Origin: Hymenobacter oligotrophus
GTDB lineage: Bacteria > Bacteroidota > Bacteroidia > Cytophagales > Hymenobacteraceae
NCBI RefSeq assembly: GCF_003574965.1
Contig: NZ_CP032317.1
Coordinates: forward strand, 682,001-746,000
Length of the DNA: 64,000 nt
Direction: 5' to 3'
A program made the position numbers and the translations under genes. Positions 52,514 through 61,349 of this stretch are shown here, one piece after another; the stretch's first letter is position 1, and each line of letters opens with the position of its first letter. The notes beneath the pieces were generated by a model that worked only from the letters and a program-made list of their open reading frames with translations, made no database searches and was not told the DNA's origin.

Positions 52514-55033
52514 TTAAAGTTTGAAGGAGAGGGTGGCCGAGTAGTTGCGCGGCGCAATGGGGTTCACGCTGTTGTCGTCGTGCATGTTGTAGCTCAACTC
52601 GTTCAGCAAGTTGGCAAGTTTCAGGCGCAACGAAAAACGGTTGTAGCTGTAGCCCAGCGAGGCGTCGAAGAGCAGGTAGTTCGGCACCTCAATCAGCTGG
52701 AAGGCGTCGCGGGTGCCGGCCGGCCAGGGCTTGCCGTCGGCGGGGTTGTAGAGGCGGGTGTTGCGGCCCGCTACTTTGTCGCCCATGTAGTAGCCGGTTA
52801 CGCCGGCGTTCAGGCCTTTCAAGAAGGTGTTATCGAAGGTGTAAAACACGCTGAGGTTGGCGGTGTGCGCGGGGTTGTAGCGCAGGCGGCTGCCTTCCTC
52901 GTAAATGTTGCTCTTGGTGTAGGCCGTCATGTTGTAGCTGTAGCCCGCCAGCACCGACCACCCCAGGTAGGGCTTGCTTTGCACGTCCAGTTCCAGGCCT
53001 TTGCTGGTTACTTCGCCGGCCAGCTCCTTAATGTTGGTATCCAGGTTCATTTTCACCGAGCCGTCGGGGTTGAGCACCGGCGAGCCGTCGGCCTGGAACA
53101 CCGGCCCTAGGTAGGTTTGGGCCAGGTTGCTGTTGACAATGCGGTAGGCCGTAACGTTGGCCGACAGCGCGCCGTTAAACAGGTCGTTCTTCACGCCCAC
53201 TTCGTACTGATCGAAGGTGGAAGGGGCCAGCGAAGCGCCCGCGGCGTCGCGGCCGGTGTTGGGCTGGAAGGAGTTGGCGTAGGAGGCAAACAGCGAGGTG
53301 GTTTTTACCGGCTGGTATACCACGCCCACCCGGGGCGAAAAGGCGTTGTCGAAGCGGCGGTTTTCATCGAATTTGCCCGACGCGTAGGTGTACACGTCGC
53401 TGGGGGTTTCCTGGTAGCTCCAGCGCAGGCCGGCCAGCACTTTCAGCTTCTCGCTGATGGTAACCAAATCCTGGGCGTAGAAGCCGGCGCGGCGGGTGTT
53501 GCCCAGCGTCAGTTGGTTGCGCTTCAGGTCGTTGTAGCTGCCAACGGCCCCGGCCGGGCGGCTGAGCTCACGCCCTAGGTCGAACACATTAATGTTGTCG
53601 TAGGGGGCGGCCACGTACGAAATGGCACGCGTCTGGTACTGGTCGGCATCGGCGCCGAGCAGCAAGGTGTGGCTCAAAAAGCCGGTGTGGAACGAGCCCG
53701 TCAGGTCGAGCTGAGCCAGGAAGTAATTTTCGGTGCTTTGGCTGCGCTGCAAGTTGCGCGTCCAGTTGCCGCGCAGGGCCGGGTTGGTTTTGCCGTTGTT
53801 GATGCTGGTGGGGCGGGCGGCGCTGCGCTGCTCCACGTCGTAGCGCTGGAAACCGGCCACGCCGCGCACCTGCCAAATGTCGCTCAGGCGGCTGGTGAGG
53901 GTAGCGGTGGCGCTGGTTTGGTTGGCGGCGTTGTTGGCGTTGGCCAGGTTCAGGAAGCGGGTACGCGACTCCAACACCTGGTAATCGATGGCGCCTACCC
54001 CAAAATCGGGCGTGCGGTTGTCGCGCAGATGGTCGCCCTCCAGCACTAGGTCGGTTTTGGGCGTAAGCTTAAAAAGGAGCGAAGGGTTTACGTAAAAGCG
54101 GTCCGACTGCACCACGTCGCGGTAGCTGTTGCCCTGCTCGTAGGTGGTGTTCAGGCGGTAGGCTACTTTGTCGCTGTTGCCCACGGCGCCGTACACGTCC
54201 ACCATCGGTTTCCAGAACCCGAAAGAGCCGGTGCGCAGGGCCACCGAGCCGCCGCGCTCGAACTTGGGTTTTTTGGTTACCAGGTTCAGGGCGCCGCCCG
54301 CCGATACGTTGCCGTACAAAATGGCCGTGCTGCCTTTCAGCACCTCCATGCTCTCCAACGACGATGCTTCGGGCATGATGCCGTTGTTGAAGCGGACGCC
54401 GTTTTTAAACGTGTTGTTGGAGCCGTACGCGAAGCCGCGGCCGCCCAGTTCCTCTTGCGTGCCGCCGGTGGCCGCCATTACGTACAGGCCGGGCGTGTTC
54501 ACAATGGCGTCGCTGAGGCGCAGCACCTGCTGTTGTTCCAGGGTTTCTTGATTGATGCTTAGCACGGCCTGCGGCAAATCGAGCGGGCGAACGGGCATTT
54601 TGCTCACGCCGGTGGCGCGCTGGTTTACGGAGCGGGTTTCGGTGATGCGCACCTCCGTAAGCTGCTGCGCGCTTTTGGCCAGCGTTACGGTGTTCAGGCT
54701 TACGGTGCCGCGGTTGGGTACCTCCACCTCAATTTCCTGCGTTACGTAGCCCAAAAAGGCAATGGCCAAGGTTTGCTTGCCGCTGGGCAAGCGCAGGCGG
54801 AACGAGCCGTCGGCATCGGTGCTGGTGCCAATGGTAGTGCCTTTCACCATCACCGAAACCTGTTCGGCGGCTTGGCCATCGGCCAAAACCACGCGGCCCA
54901 CTACTTGGCCGTGCGCCACGTAGGGCGAGTGCGTGGGCCCGTCGGTGGGCTGGTTATTATAAGCCAGTAACGATTGAGCATTAACCGCTGCAGGGGCAGC
55001 AACCAAGAGCAGGAAAGGAAGGGAACAGCGCAT
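52514..55033 (-). CDS. TonB-dependent siderophore receptor
   Basis: 839 residues. A signal peptide leads to a CarboxypepD-regulatory-like domain (about 40-125: GRVVLADGQAAEQVSVMVKG). A plug follows (MPVRPLDLPQAVLSINQETL, GGRGFAYGSNNTF) and a long 22-strand barrel ending YSATLSFKL. Plug and barrel match the ferric-siderophore (FhuE/FoxA-like) subclass. Energy comes through TonB/ExbBD, not seen in this window. It is followed by a PepSY partner on the same strand. No Fur box was confirmed in the upstream 290-bp gap. Confidence 0.9.
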   Translation of the reverse strand: MRCSLPFLLLVAAPAAVNAQSLLAYNNQPTDGPTHSPYVAHGQVVGRVVLADGQAAEQVSVMVKGTTIGTSTDADGSFRLRLPSGKQTLAIAFLGYVTQEIEVEVPNRGTVSLNTVTLAKSAQQLTEVRITETRSVNQRATGVSKMPVRPLDLPQAVLSINQETLEQQQVLRLSDAIVNTPGLYVMAATGGTQEELGGRGFAYGSNNTFKNGVRFNNGIMPEASSLESMEVLKGSTAILYGNVSAGGALNLVTKKPKFERGGSVALRTGSFGFWKPMVDVYGAVGNSDKVAYRLNTTYEQGNSYRDVVQSDRFYVNPSLLFKLTPKTDLVLEGDHLRDNRTPDFGVGAIDYQVLESRTRFLNLANANNAANQTSATATLTSRLSDIWQVRGVAGFQRYDVEQRSAARPTSINNGKTNPALRGNWTRNLQRSQSTENYFLAQLDLTGSFHTGFLSHTLLLGADADQYQTRAISYVAAPYDNINVFDLGRELSRPAGAVGSYNDLKRNQLTLGNTRRAGFYAQDLVTISEKLKVLAGLRWSYQETPSDVYTYASGKFDENRRFDNAFSPRVGVVYQPVKTTSLFASYANSFQPNTGRDAAGASLAPSTFDQYEVGVKNDLFNGALSANVTAYRIVNSNLAQTYLGPVFQADGSPVLNPDGSVKMNLDTNIKELAGEVTSKGLELDVQSKPYLGWSVLAGYSYNMTAYTKSNIYEEGSRLRYNPAHTANLSVFYTFDNTFLKGLNAGVTGYYMGDKVAGRNTRLYNPADGKPWPAGTRDAFQLIEVPNYLLFDASLGYSYNRFSLRLKLANLLNELSYNMHDDNSVNPIAPRNYSATLSFKL

Positions 55034-55326
55034 TCAGTTATTTAGACTGATTCAAAAGTGATGCAAAGCAACTGCTTGTTTAGATCCGGTCCAAATAAAA
55101 AATTGCGCCGGGTTAACTTTTTTAATCCATTCTGATCAAAATCAGCTTTTGCCGAAGCCATCCACGCTGCAAATAGGCGCATTGAGTTAAAGGCCGAAGC
55201 GCTAGAGCCCTGCCGATGCCGCCAACCGTTGCCGCCTTTGCAAGCGGGCTAAGTCACCTAGGCCGTACCGACACGCCGGTTGCTCTTGCTCGTGCGTGCG
55301 CGGGCATTGCTGTCGATATTGCCGCC
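55034..55326. other. Divergent promoter region between TonB receptor and Crp-like gene
   Basis: About 290 bp, AT-richer than neighbours. A weak inverted repeat CTGAT-CAAA-ATCAG (55132-55145) resembles a Crp/Fnr-type site, but the arms are only five bases. One CCTAGG lies near 55258. No gene is apparent. Confidence 0.4.
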
Positions 55327-55917
55327 ATGAACCCAAGGTCGGCCGCCGTACTACAAGCTTATTTTGCCGGCCGGCTGGCTCTTAGCGAGCAGCAGCTCAC
55401 GGCCGCATCGGCGTTGTTTGAGCCGCGAATGTTGCGCCGCGCCGAGGTGTTGGTTTGGGCCGGCGAGGTGGCTCGGGTGGGCGCATTTGTGGCCCAGGGC
55501 TGCCTGCGGGCCTTTGTGGTTGATACCAAGGGCAAAGAGCACGTGGTGCAATTTGCGCCCGAGCAGTGGTGGGTGGCCGAGCAAAACAGCCTGCTTCGCC
55601 GCGAGCCCGCCATGTTTGCCATCGATGCCGTGGAAGACTCCGAGGTATTGCTTTTCGACGCGACGTTTTACCGCAAGCTCAGCCAGATAACGCCTGCTTT
55701 TCCGGAGTTTTTTGCCACGCTGCTCCAAAACAACATGCGCACCATGCAAAAGCGGCTGGTGCTTACGCTCAGTGCATCGGCCGAGCAGCGCTACCTGGAC
55801 TTTTTGCAAACCTACCCGACGCTGGCCCAGCGCCTGCCGCAGCGCATGATTGCAGCATACCTAGGCGTAACGCCCGAATCGTTGAGCCGAATACGGCGCG
55901 AACTGTCGGGGCATTAA
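55327..55917 (+). CDS. Crp/Fnr family transcriptional regulator
   Basis: 196 residues from ATG 55327 (MNPRSAAVLQAYFAG); the longer 55216 start adds atypical residues. The cyclic-nucleotide-like beta-barrel includes EVLVWAGEVARVGAFVAQGC and FAPEQWWVAEQNSL. The C-terminal winged helix reads LPQRMIAAYLGVTPESLSRI. Many Bacteroidota members of this class lack strict cAMP-binding residues. Divergent from the TonB receptor gene, it may regulate it. It is followed 117 bp later by the DODA dioxygenase. Confidence 0.87.
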   Translation: MNPRSAAVLQAYFAGRLALSEQQLTAASALFEPRMLRRAEVLVWAGEVARVGAFVAQGCLRAFVVDTKGKEHVVQFAPEQWWVAEQNSLLRREPAMFAIDAVEDSEVLLFDATFYRKLSQITPAFPEFFATLLQNNMRTMQKRLVLTLSASAEQRYLDFLQTYPTLAQRLPQRMIAAYLGVTPESLSRIRRELSGH

Positions 55918-56034
55918 CTGGCTTTAATGCCTGCACTAGCACGCGGCATTTCTTACCATACATCAAGGCGCGGCCCTAGGTGGCGGGGTAGTTTTGCAGC
56001 GCAACCACCCGTACTGCCACCCCTGAATCGCCGA

Positions 56035-56907
56035 ATGTTCCTGAAAGCGTCGGCGGTTTTGCCCACTGCTCTAGCCATGAATCTGCAAGACCTTCGTACC
56101 GCTACTTCCGCGTTCCGGAAAAGCACTGCTATGCCGGCGTTGTTCATCGGGCACGGCTCGCCCATGAACGCGCTGGAAGACAATGCCTTCACGCGCATGC
56201 TGCGCCAGCAAGGCGAAGAAATTCGGAAGCGACAAGTGCCCAACGCCATTTTGGTGGTATCGGCGCACTGGCTTACGCGCGGCTCGTTTGTCACTTTAAA
56301 CGAACACCCCGAGACTATCCACGATTTCGGCGGCTTTCCGGCCGAGCTGTTCGCCATGCAGTATCCGGCGCCCGGCGCGCCCGCCTACGCCCAGCAGGCC
56401 ATGGCCCTGGTGCCCGATTTGCACGGCTCCGACGAATGGGGCCTCGACCACGGCACCTGGACGGTGCTGCACCACCTGTTTCCGGAAGCCAACGTGCCGG
56501 TTTTTCAACTCAGCCTCGATTTCTACAAAACGCCCGCCCAGCACTTTGCCCTGGCCGCCCAGCTACGGGAGCTGCGCCAGCGCGGGGTGCTGCTTGTGGG
56601 CTCGGGCAACGTGGTGCACAACCTGCGCCAGAGCATGCCCAAACTAATTGCCGGCGATGCGCAGCCATACGCCTGGGCCACCGAGTTCGACGAATGGGTA
56701 GAGCAGCGCATCGAGCGGCGCGAGTTTAGCCAACTGCTTGATGTGCAACAGGCCGGTGCGAGCGGTGCGTTGGCCGTGCCCACCCCCGACCACTACTGGC
56801 CATTGCTGTACACCCTGGCGCTGGCCGGCCCCAACGAGCCCATCAGGCACTTGTTCGAAGAGGTGTCGTACGGCGGCATCAGCATGCGTACGCTGGCGGT
56901 GGGGTAA
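56035..56907 (+). CDS. DODA-type extradiol dioxygenase (YgiD-like)
   Basis: 290 residues from ATG 56035. The signature ALFIGHGSPMNALEDN holds a His metal ligand. Others are in LVVSAHWLTRGS and the GLDHGTWTVLHHLFP region. The family opens aromatic rings of 4,5-DOPA-like catechols; physiological substrates in bacteria are mostly unknown. The four codons before the ATG read LNRR, so the string NRRMFLKAS looks like a Tat signal. The true start may therefore be a non-ATG codon slightly upstream, and the enzyme may be exported. Confidence 0.83.
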   Translation: MFLKASAVLPTALAMNLQDLRTATSAFRKSTAMPALFIGHGSPMNALEDNAFTRMLRQQGEEIRKRQVPNAILVVSAHWLTRGSFVTLNEHPETIHDFGGFPAELFAMQYPAPGAPAYAQQAMALVPDLHGSDEWGLDHGTWTVLHHLFPEANVPVFQLSLDFYKTPAQHFALAAQLRELRQRGVLLVGSGNVVHNLRQSMPKLIAGDAQPYAWATEFDEWVEQRIERREFSQLLDVQQAGASGALAVPTPDHYWPLLYTLALAGPNEPIRHLFEEVSYGGISMRTLAVG

Positions 56908-56939
56908 GGGGCTGCCGCGCACCTAGGGCCACCAACGCA

Positions 56940-56971
56940 CAAAAGCCCGGAGCTACGGCGCCGGGCTTTTG
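56940..56971. terminator. Terminator after DODA dioxygenase gene
   Basis: 11-bp arms CAAAAGCCCGG / CCGGGCTTTTG (56940-56950, 56961-56971) lie between convergent genes. CCTAGG (56922) is just before it. Confidence 0.8.
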
Positions 56972-57022
56972 CATTTGGGTGTTTTGGTTGCAGAGGAGGA
57001 TCGAAAAAGCGTAGGTGAAATC

Positions 57023-57262
57023 TTAATTGGTGCGGTTGGCTAGGTAGCGCAGTTGGGCGGCTTCGGCGGCCGGGCCGCGGTACACCAAACGGCCGTTTTG
57101 CAGGTCGCCGGCGTACACCTCTACTTCGCACGCGTCGGTGGGCAAAAACACCCGCACCGACTCGCGCACGCCGGGCCGAACGTAGGTTACGCCGCCTACC
57201 ACCTCGGTATTGGGCCAATTTACTTCGTAGAAACCTGCCTCAATCAACTGCACTGTTAGCAT
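57023..57262 (-). CDS. Small hypothetical protein
   Basis: 79 residues from ATG 57262 (MLTVQLIEAGFYEVNWPN); a longer form begins at 57358. Sequence is beta-rich: VNWPNTEVVGGVTYVRPG, VRVFLPTDACEVEVYAG, GRLVYRGPAAEA. No family is recognised, and no signal or membrane segment is evident. Converges on the dioxygenase gene. The ACS gene diverges from it. Confidence 0.5.
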   Translation of the reverse strand: MLTVQLIEAGFYEVNWPNTEVVGGVTYVRPGVRESVRVFLPTDACEVEVYAGDLQNGRLVYRGPAAEAAQLRYLANRTN

Positions 57263-57611
57263 AACCGTGTTACTATGTTTGCCGAGATAAGGCAAACCAA
57301 GCTTGGATAGTTCATGTAATGTGAAATTAAATATTGGAATTTTCACGTGTATGAACACAGGTTTACCTTTCGGTTACCTTTTGTAAACCAATGCTTTGCT
57401 TCAAAGCAGCTTCGAAGTGTTGGGTCCTTGGGCTGAACACTGGTGGCTCGTGGCAATAAGCCGGCTCGGCATTGTGTCCGCCAAAGTGGCCGTGCGCAAT
57501 CGAAACCGGGCCGTACGCCCAACTTACCGTAACTTTTCGCCGTTTTTGCCTTGGCGGCGCTCAAACAGTTGCGCCAGCCGCTCCCGATCCGAACCTTCCG
57601 ACAACACACCG

Positions 57612-59375
57612 ATGCGTTTTCATCGCACTTTCGAAATCCTGAATCAGCGCGCTGCCGAAGCACCGCAAGCTGATTGCCTTGTAGCCAAAATCGGCGGTAA
57701 GTGGTTGCCCCTCAGCAACCAACAAGTGCAGGATGCGGCCAATGCCTGCAGCCTGGGCCTGCGCCACCTAGGGGTAGGGCAGGGCGATAAGGTGGCCATT
57801 ATCTCGAACAACCGTCCGGAGTGGGTGCAGGCCGATTTCGGCATTGCGCAGCTGGGCGCCGTGAGCGTGCCCATGTACCCCACCATCACGGTAGAGGATT
57901 ACCGGTACATTTTTCAGGACGCGGCCGTGAAGGTGGTGCTGGTATCGGACCGCAAGCTGTACGCCCGCGTGAAAGAGGCCCTGCAAGGCCTGGAGCAAGC
58001 CCCCGAGCACGTATTCACCTTCGACCAAGTGCCCAACGCCCGCCACTTCGACGAGTTGCTGGCCCTAGGTCGCCAAGTTAATTTAGCCGAGCTGGAGCCC
58101 CTGAAAGCCGCCGTACAGCCCGACGACCTGCTGACGCTTATTTACACCTCGGGCACCACGGGCCGGCCCAAAGGCGTAATGCTCTCGCACGCGAACATCC
58201 TCAGCAACTGCCACTCGCTGCGTGAGTTTATACCCGTAGTGCCCGGCGAGAAAGCGCTAAGCTTTCTGCCGCTTTCGCACATTTTTGAGCGCACGGCCAC
58301 CTTCCTGTACCTAAAGCTGGGCCTTGCGGTGTACTACGCCGAGGGCTTGGAGGTGATAGCCGACAACCTGCGCGAAGTGCAGCCCCAGGTGTTTACCACC
58401 GTACCGCGCCTGCTCGAGAAAATCTACGATAAGATTGTTGCGAAAGGCCAGACGCTCGAGGGCTTCAAGAAAAAGCTGTTCTTCTGGTCGCTCGACCTAG
58501 GCCTGCGCTACGACCCGCAACGCAGCCTGGGGCCGGTGTACAACGCCCAACTGGCCGTGGCCAACAAGCTGGTGTTCAGCAAGTGGCGCGAGGCGTTGGG
58601 CAACCAAGTAAAGTGCATTATTTCGGGCGGCGGAGCGCTGCAGCCGCGCTTGGCGCGGGTGTTCTGGGCCGCGGGCATTCACGTGATGGAGGGCTACGGC
58701 CTGACGGAGACCTCGCCCGTAATTGCCGCTTGCCGCTACAACCGCGAAGACAACATGCCCGGCACGGTGGGCCCCGTTATTCCGGATGTAGAGGTGAAGA
58801 TTGCGCCCGACGGGGAGATCTTGACCAAGTCGGCCTCGGTGATGAAGGGCTACTACAACCGGCCGGATTTGACGGCGGAGGTGATTGACGCGGAGGGCTG
58901 GTTCCACACGGGCGACATCGGCGAGTTTGTGAACGGGCGCTTCCTCAAAATCACCGACCGCAAGAAGGAGATGTTCAAGACCTCGGGCGGCAAGTACGTG
59001 GCCCCGCAGGTCATCGAAAACAAGCTCAAGGAGTCCCCCCTCATCGAGCAGGCCATGGTCGTCGGCGACGGGCAGAAGTATGCCGCGGCCTTGCTGGTGC
59101 CAGCCTTTGAGGAGCTGCGCAACTGGGCCAAGCAGCAGCAGATCAGCTTTGCCAACGATGCAGCGCTGGTGGCCCACGAGCGGGTGCAAAAGCTATACCG
59201 CGAGCTGGTAAGCCAATACAACGCGGCTTTCGCGCAGTGGGAGCAAGTAAAGAAAGTGGCGTTGGTGCACAACCCCTGGACGGTGGAAACCGGCGAGCTG
59301 ACGCCCACCATGAAGCTCAAGCGCAAAATCATCAGCGCCAACAACGAGCAGCGCATTGCCGGGCTGTTTCAGTAA
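57612..59375 (+). CDS. Long-chain acyl-CoA synthetase (AMP-binding)
   Basis: 587 residues from ATG 57612 (MRFHRTFEILNQRAAEAPQA). AMP-binding motifs are LIYTSGTTGRPKGVMLSH (P-loop), GYGLTETSPVIAACRYN, GWFHTGDIGEF and the catalytic Lys region near the C-terminus (KLKRKIISANNE). It activates long-chain fatty acids to acyl-CoA with ATP through an acyl-AMP intermediate. Followed by a terminator and a CCTAGG. The chain length preferred is not readable from sequence. Confidence 0.93.
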   Translation: MRFHRTFEILNQRAAEAPQADCLVAKIGGKWLPLSNQQVQDAANACSLGLRHLGVGQGDKVAIISNNRPEWVQADFGIAQLGAVSVPMYPTITVEDYRYIFQDAAVKVVLVSDRKLYARVKEALQGLEQAPEHVFTFDQVPNARHFDELLALGRQVNLAELEPLKAAVQPDDLLTLIYTSGTTGRPKGVMLSHANILSNCHSLREFIPVVPGEKALSFLPLSHIFERTATFLYLKLGLAVYYAEGLEVIADNLREVQPQVFTTVPRLLEKIYDKIVAKGQTLEGFKKKLFFWSLDLGLRYDPQRSLGPVYNAQLAVANKLVFSKWREALGNQVKCIISGGGALQPRLARVFWAAGIHVMEGYGLTETSPVIAACRYNREDNMPGTVGPVIPDVEVKIAPDGEILTKSASVMKGYYNRPDLTAEVIDAEGWFHTGDIGEFVNGRFLKITDRKKEMFKTSGGKYVAPQVIENKLKESPLIEQAMVVGDGQKYAAALLVPAFEELRNWAKQQQISFANDAALVAHERVQKLYRELVSQYNAAFAQWEQVKKVALVHNPWTVETGELTPTMKLKRKIISANNEQRIAGLFQ

Positions 59376-59401
59376 GCAGCCCGGTTAGTCACCTAGGCGC
59401 A

Positions 59402-59436
59402 GCGGCGCGGCCATTTGGTCGCGCCGCTTTGTTTTA
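59402..59436 (+). terminator. Terminator after acyl-CoA synthetase
   Basis: A 9-bp stem AGCGGCGCG / CGCGCCGCT (59402-59410, 59421-59429) is followed by TTGTTTT. It lies between convergent ACS and moeA genes. CCTAGG (59393) is adjacent. Confidence 0.8.
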
Positions 59437-60654
59437 CCACCTAAACCGCCATACCGGCAGCACCTTGCCGGCCGCAAACTGCTCGCGCTCGGCGGGCAGC
59501 TCCAGAAAACCGTCGCTGGGGAGCAAGCTGGCCAGGTCGCCAGAGCCGTGGGCGCGCTCGGGGTGAGCCAATAGCTGGCCGGTGGGGGTGCTCTGCAAGC
59601 TTACCAGCAGAAAGTGCGTGAGCCTGGGTTTGAAAACGACATCGGTGGCCAGCACGGCGTAGGTAGGTGCGGCAAACGCAGGCTCGGGCAGCTGCACGGC
59701 CCGCAACCACGGCGCGGCGTAGCGGAAGTAGTTGACAAACGTAGAAACCGGATTGCCGGGCAAGGCAAATACCACTGCGCCCTGCGGATGCCGGCCAAAC
59801 CAGAACGGCTTGCCCGGGCGCTGCTGCACTTCATGAAAAATCTGCTCGGCACCGCATTCGCGCAGGGCCTGGGGTAGGTAATCGGCTTTGCCTTTTGATA
59901 CGCCTCCGCTGAGCAACACCGCATCGAATTGCTGCAGCAAGGCAGGCAGGCCCGCACGTAAGGTGTCGAGGTCGTCGTTGAAGTGGAAAGCCTCGGCGGT
60001 AGCACCTGCCTGCTGGGCGGCCGCTTGCAGCATTTGCGCATTGGAGCGCCTGATTTGGTGCGGCAAGGGCACTTCGGAAACCTCTACCAGCTCGTCGCCG
60101 GTGCTAACCACCGCTACCCTAGGTGCCCGCGACACGCTTAGCTGCGCGGCACCCACGGTAGCGGCTACGGCCACTTCGGCGGGGCCGAGCAGCGTACCCG
60201 CGGGCAGCAGCAGCTCGCCCTGTTGTCGATCGGAGGCGCGGCGGTGTACGTTGAAGCCGGCGCCGGTGGGCGGCACCTGCACGGTGGCGGTGCGGCGGCC
60301 GTGGGCGTGCTCGGCAATCAGCAAATCCTCGTAGCGCACCACGGCATCGGTGCCGGGCGGCATGGCGGCGCCGGTCATTATTTCAATGGCCGCTTGCGGA
60401 TTGAGCAACGGGGTAGGGGCCTGGCCGGCAAACTGCGTGCGCTCAATCTCGAAAACCTGCTGCCCCGCCGCCACGGCGGCGTAGCTCAGCGCAATACCAT
60501 CCATGGCTACCCGGTCGAAGGGCGGAAAGTCGCGGTCGGCGTATAGAGGCTCGCGCAGTACCCGGCCCCGCGCTTGGGCCAGTGCTACGGTTTCGGTGGG
60601 CAGCGGCTGGGCGGTGCCCTGAACAAGGCGGGTAGCTTCGTCGACGGAAAGCAT
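59434..60654 (-). CDS. moeA: Molybdopterin molybdenumtransferase MoeA
   Basis: 406 residues. It has LSVDEATRLVQGTAQPLP, FDRVAMDGIAL, IEIMTGAAMPPGTDAVVRYE, VVSTGDELVEVSEV, VLLSGGVSKGKADYLPQAL, KPFWFGR and FALPGNPVSTFVNYFRY. MoeA inserts molybdate into adenylylated molybdopterin to make Mo-cofactor. It is divergent from moaC, 203 bp apart. With moaC, mobA and xdhC it forms a cofactor supply group around a Mo-enzyme not seen in the window. Confidence 0.93.
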   Translation of the reverse strand: MLSVDEATRLVQGTAQPLPTETVALAQARGRVLREPLYADRDFPPFDRVAMDGIALSYAAVAAGQQVFEIERTQFAGQAPTPLLNPQAAIEIMTGAAMPPGTDAVVRYEDLLIAEHAHGRRTATVQVPPTGAGFNVHRRASDRQQGELLLPAGTLLGPAEVAVAATVGAAQLSVSRAPRVAVVSTGDELVEVSEVPLPHQIRRSNAQMLQAAAQQAGATAEAFHFNDDLDTLRAGLPALLQQFDAVLLSGGVSKGKADYLPQALRECGAEQIFHEVQQRPGKPFWFGRHPQGAVVFALPGNPVSTFVNYFRYAAPWLRAVQLPEPAFAAPTYAVLATDVVFKPRLTHFLLVSLQSTPTGQLLAHPERAHGSGDLASLLPSDGFLELPAEREQFAAGKVLPVWRFRW

Positions 60655-60857
60655 GCGGGTGCGTAGCAGGGAAGTAGGAGTGAGGCGGCCCTAGGTGGCT
60701 AAACTTTGGGCAGGGCGCTAAGGTAAAGCGCATCGGGGCAGTAGCCGGCCGGGCGCCGTAACTTGCCCTCCGCAGTGGCGCTGGTGCTGCTTAAGCTCTG
60801 GCGCCTTGGTTTCAGCGGGCGGCCTGCGCCGCTTTTGGTTGTTTTCGATTTCCGATC

Positions 60858-61349
60858 ATGTCCAATTCTTCTAAACTCACGCACCTCAACGACGCCGGCC
60901 AACCCGCCATGGTTGACGTAGGCGGCAAGGCCGTTACGCGGCGGGTGGCCCGCGCCCGCAGCCGAGTGGTGCTCGGGGCCGATATTCTGGCGCTGGTGCA
61001 GCACGGCGACTTGCCCACGCGCAAAGGCCCCGTGTTTCAGACGGCTATTCTGGCGGGCATTATGGCCGCTAAAAAAACCGCCGACCTCATTCCGCTGTGC
61101 CACCCCCTAGGTCTCGACGACTGCCAAGTTACCATACAGGTAGCGCCGCCCGCGGCCGTGGTTATTGAGTGCACGGCCACCGTAACGGGCAAAACCGGCG
61201 TGGAAATGGAAGCCCTGACCGGCGCTTCGGTAGCGGCTCTCACCATTTACGACATGTGCAAGGCTCTGTCGCACGACATTGTAATTGAGCACACGCGCTT
61301 GCTGTCGAAAACCGGCGGCAAGAGCGACTACCACTACCACGATGCATAA
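60858..61349 (+). CDS. moaC: Cyclic pyranopterin monophosphate synthase MoaC
   Basis: 163 residues, full length for MoaC. It has SKLTHLNDAGQPAMVDVGGK at the N-terminus, then ILAGIMAAKKTADLIPLCHP, GVEMEALTGASVAALTIYDMCK and LLSKTGGKSDYHYH. MoaC converts the MoaA product into cPMP, early in Mo-cofactor synthesis. Its last codons overlap the start of the MobA gene by 8 bp, so the two are translationally coupled. Confidence 0.95.
   Translation: MSNSSKLTHLNDAGQPAMVDVGGKAVTRRVARARSRVVLGADILALVQHGDLPTRKGPVFQTAILAGIMAAKKTADLIPLCHPLGLDDCQVTIQVAPPAAVVIECTATVTGKTGVEMEALTGASVAALTIYDMCKALSHDIVIEHTRLLSKTGGKSDYHYHDA

Noticed and set aside
55132-55145. Possible Crp/Fnr or Fur box upstream of the TonB receptor
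   Set aside because: The arms are only five bases and I found no matching second site, so it is too weak to call.
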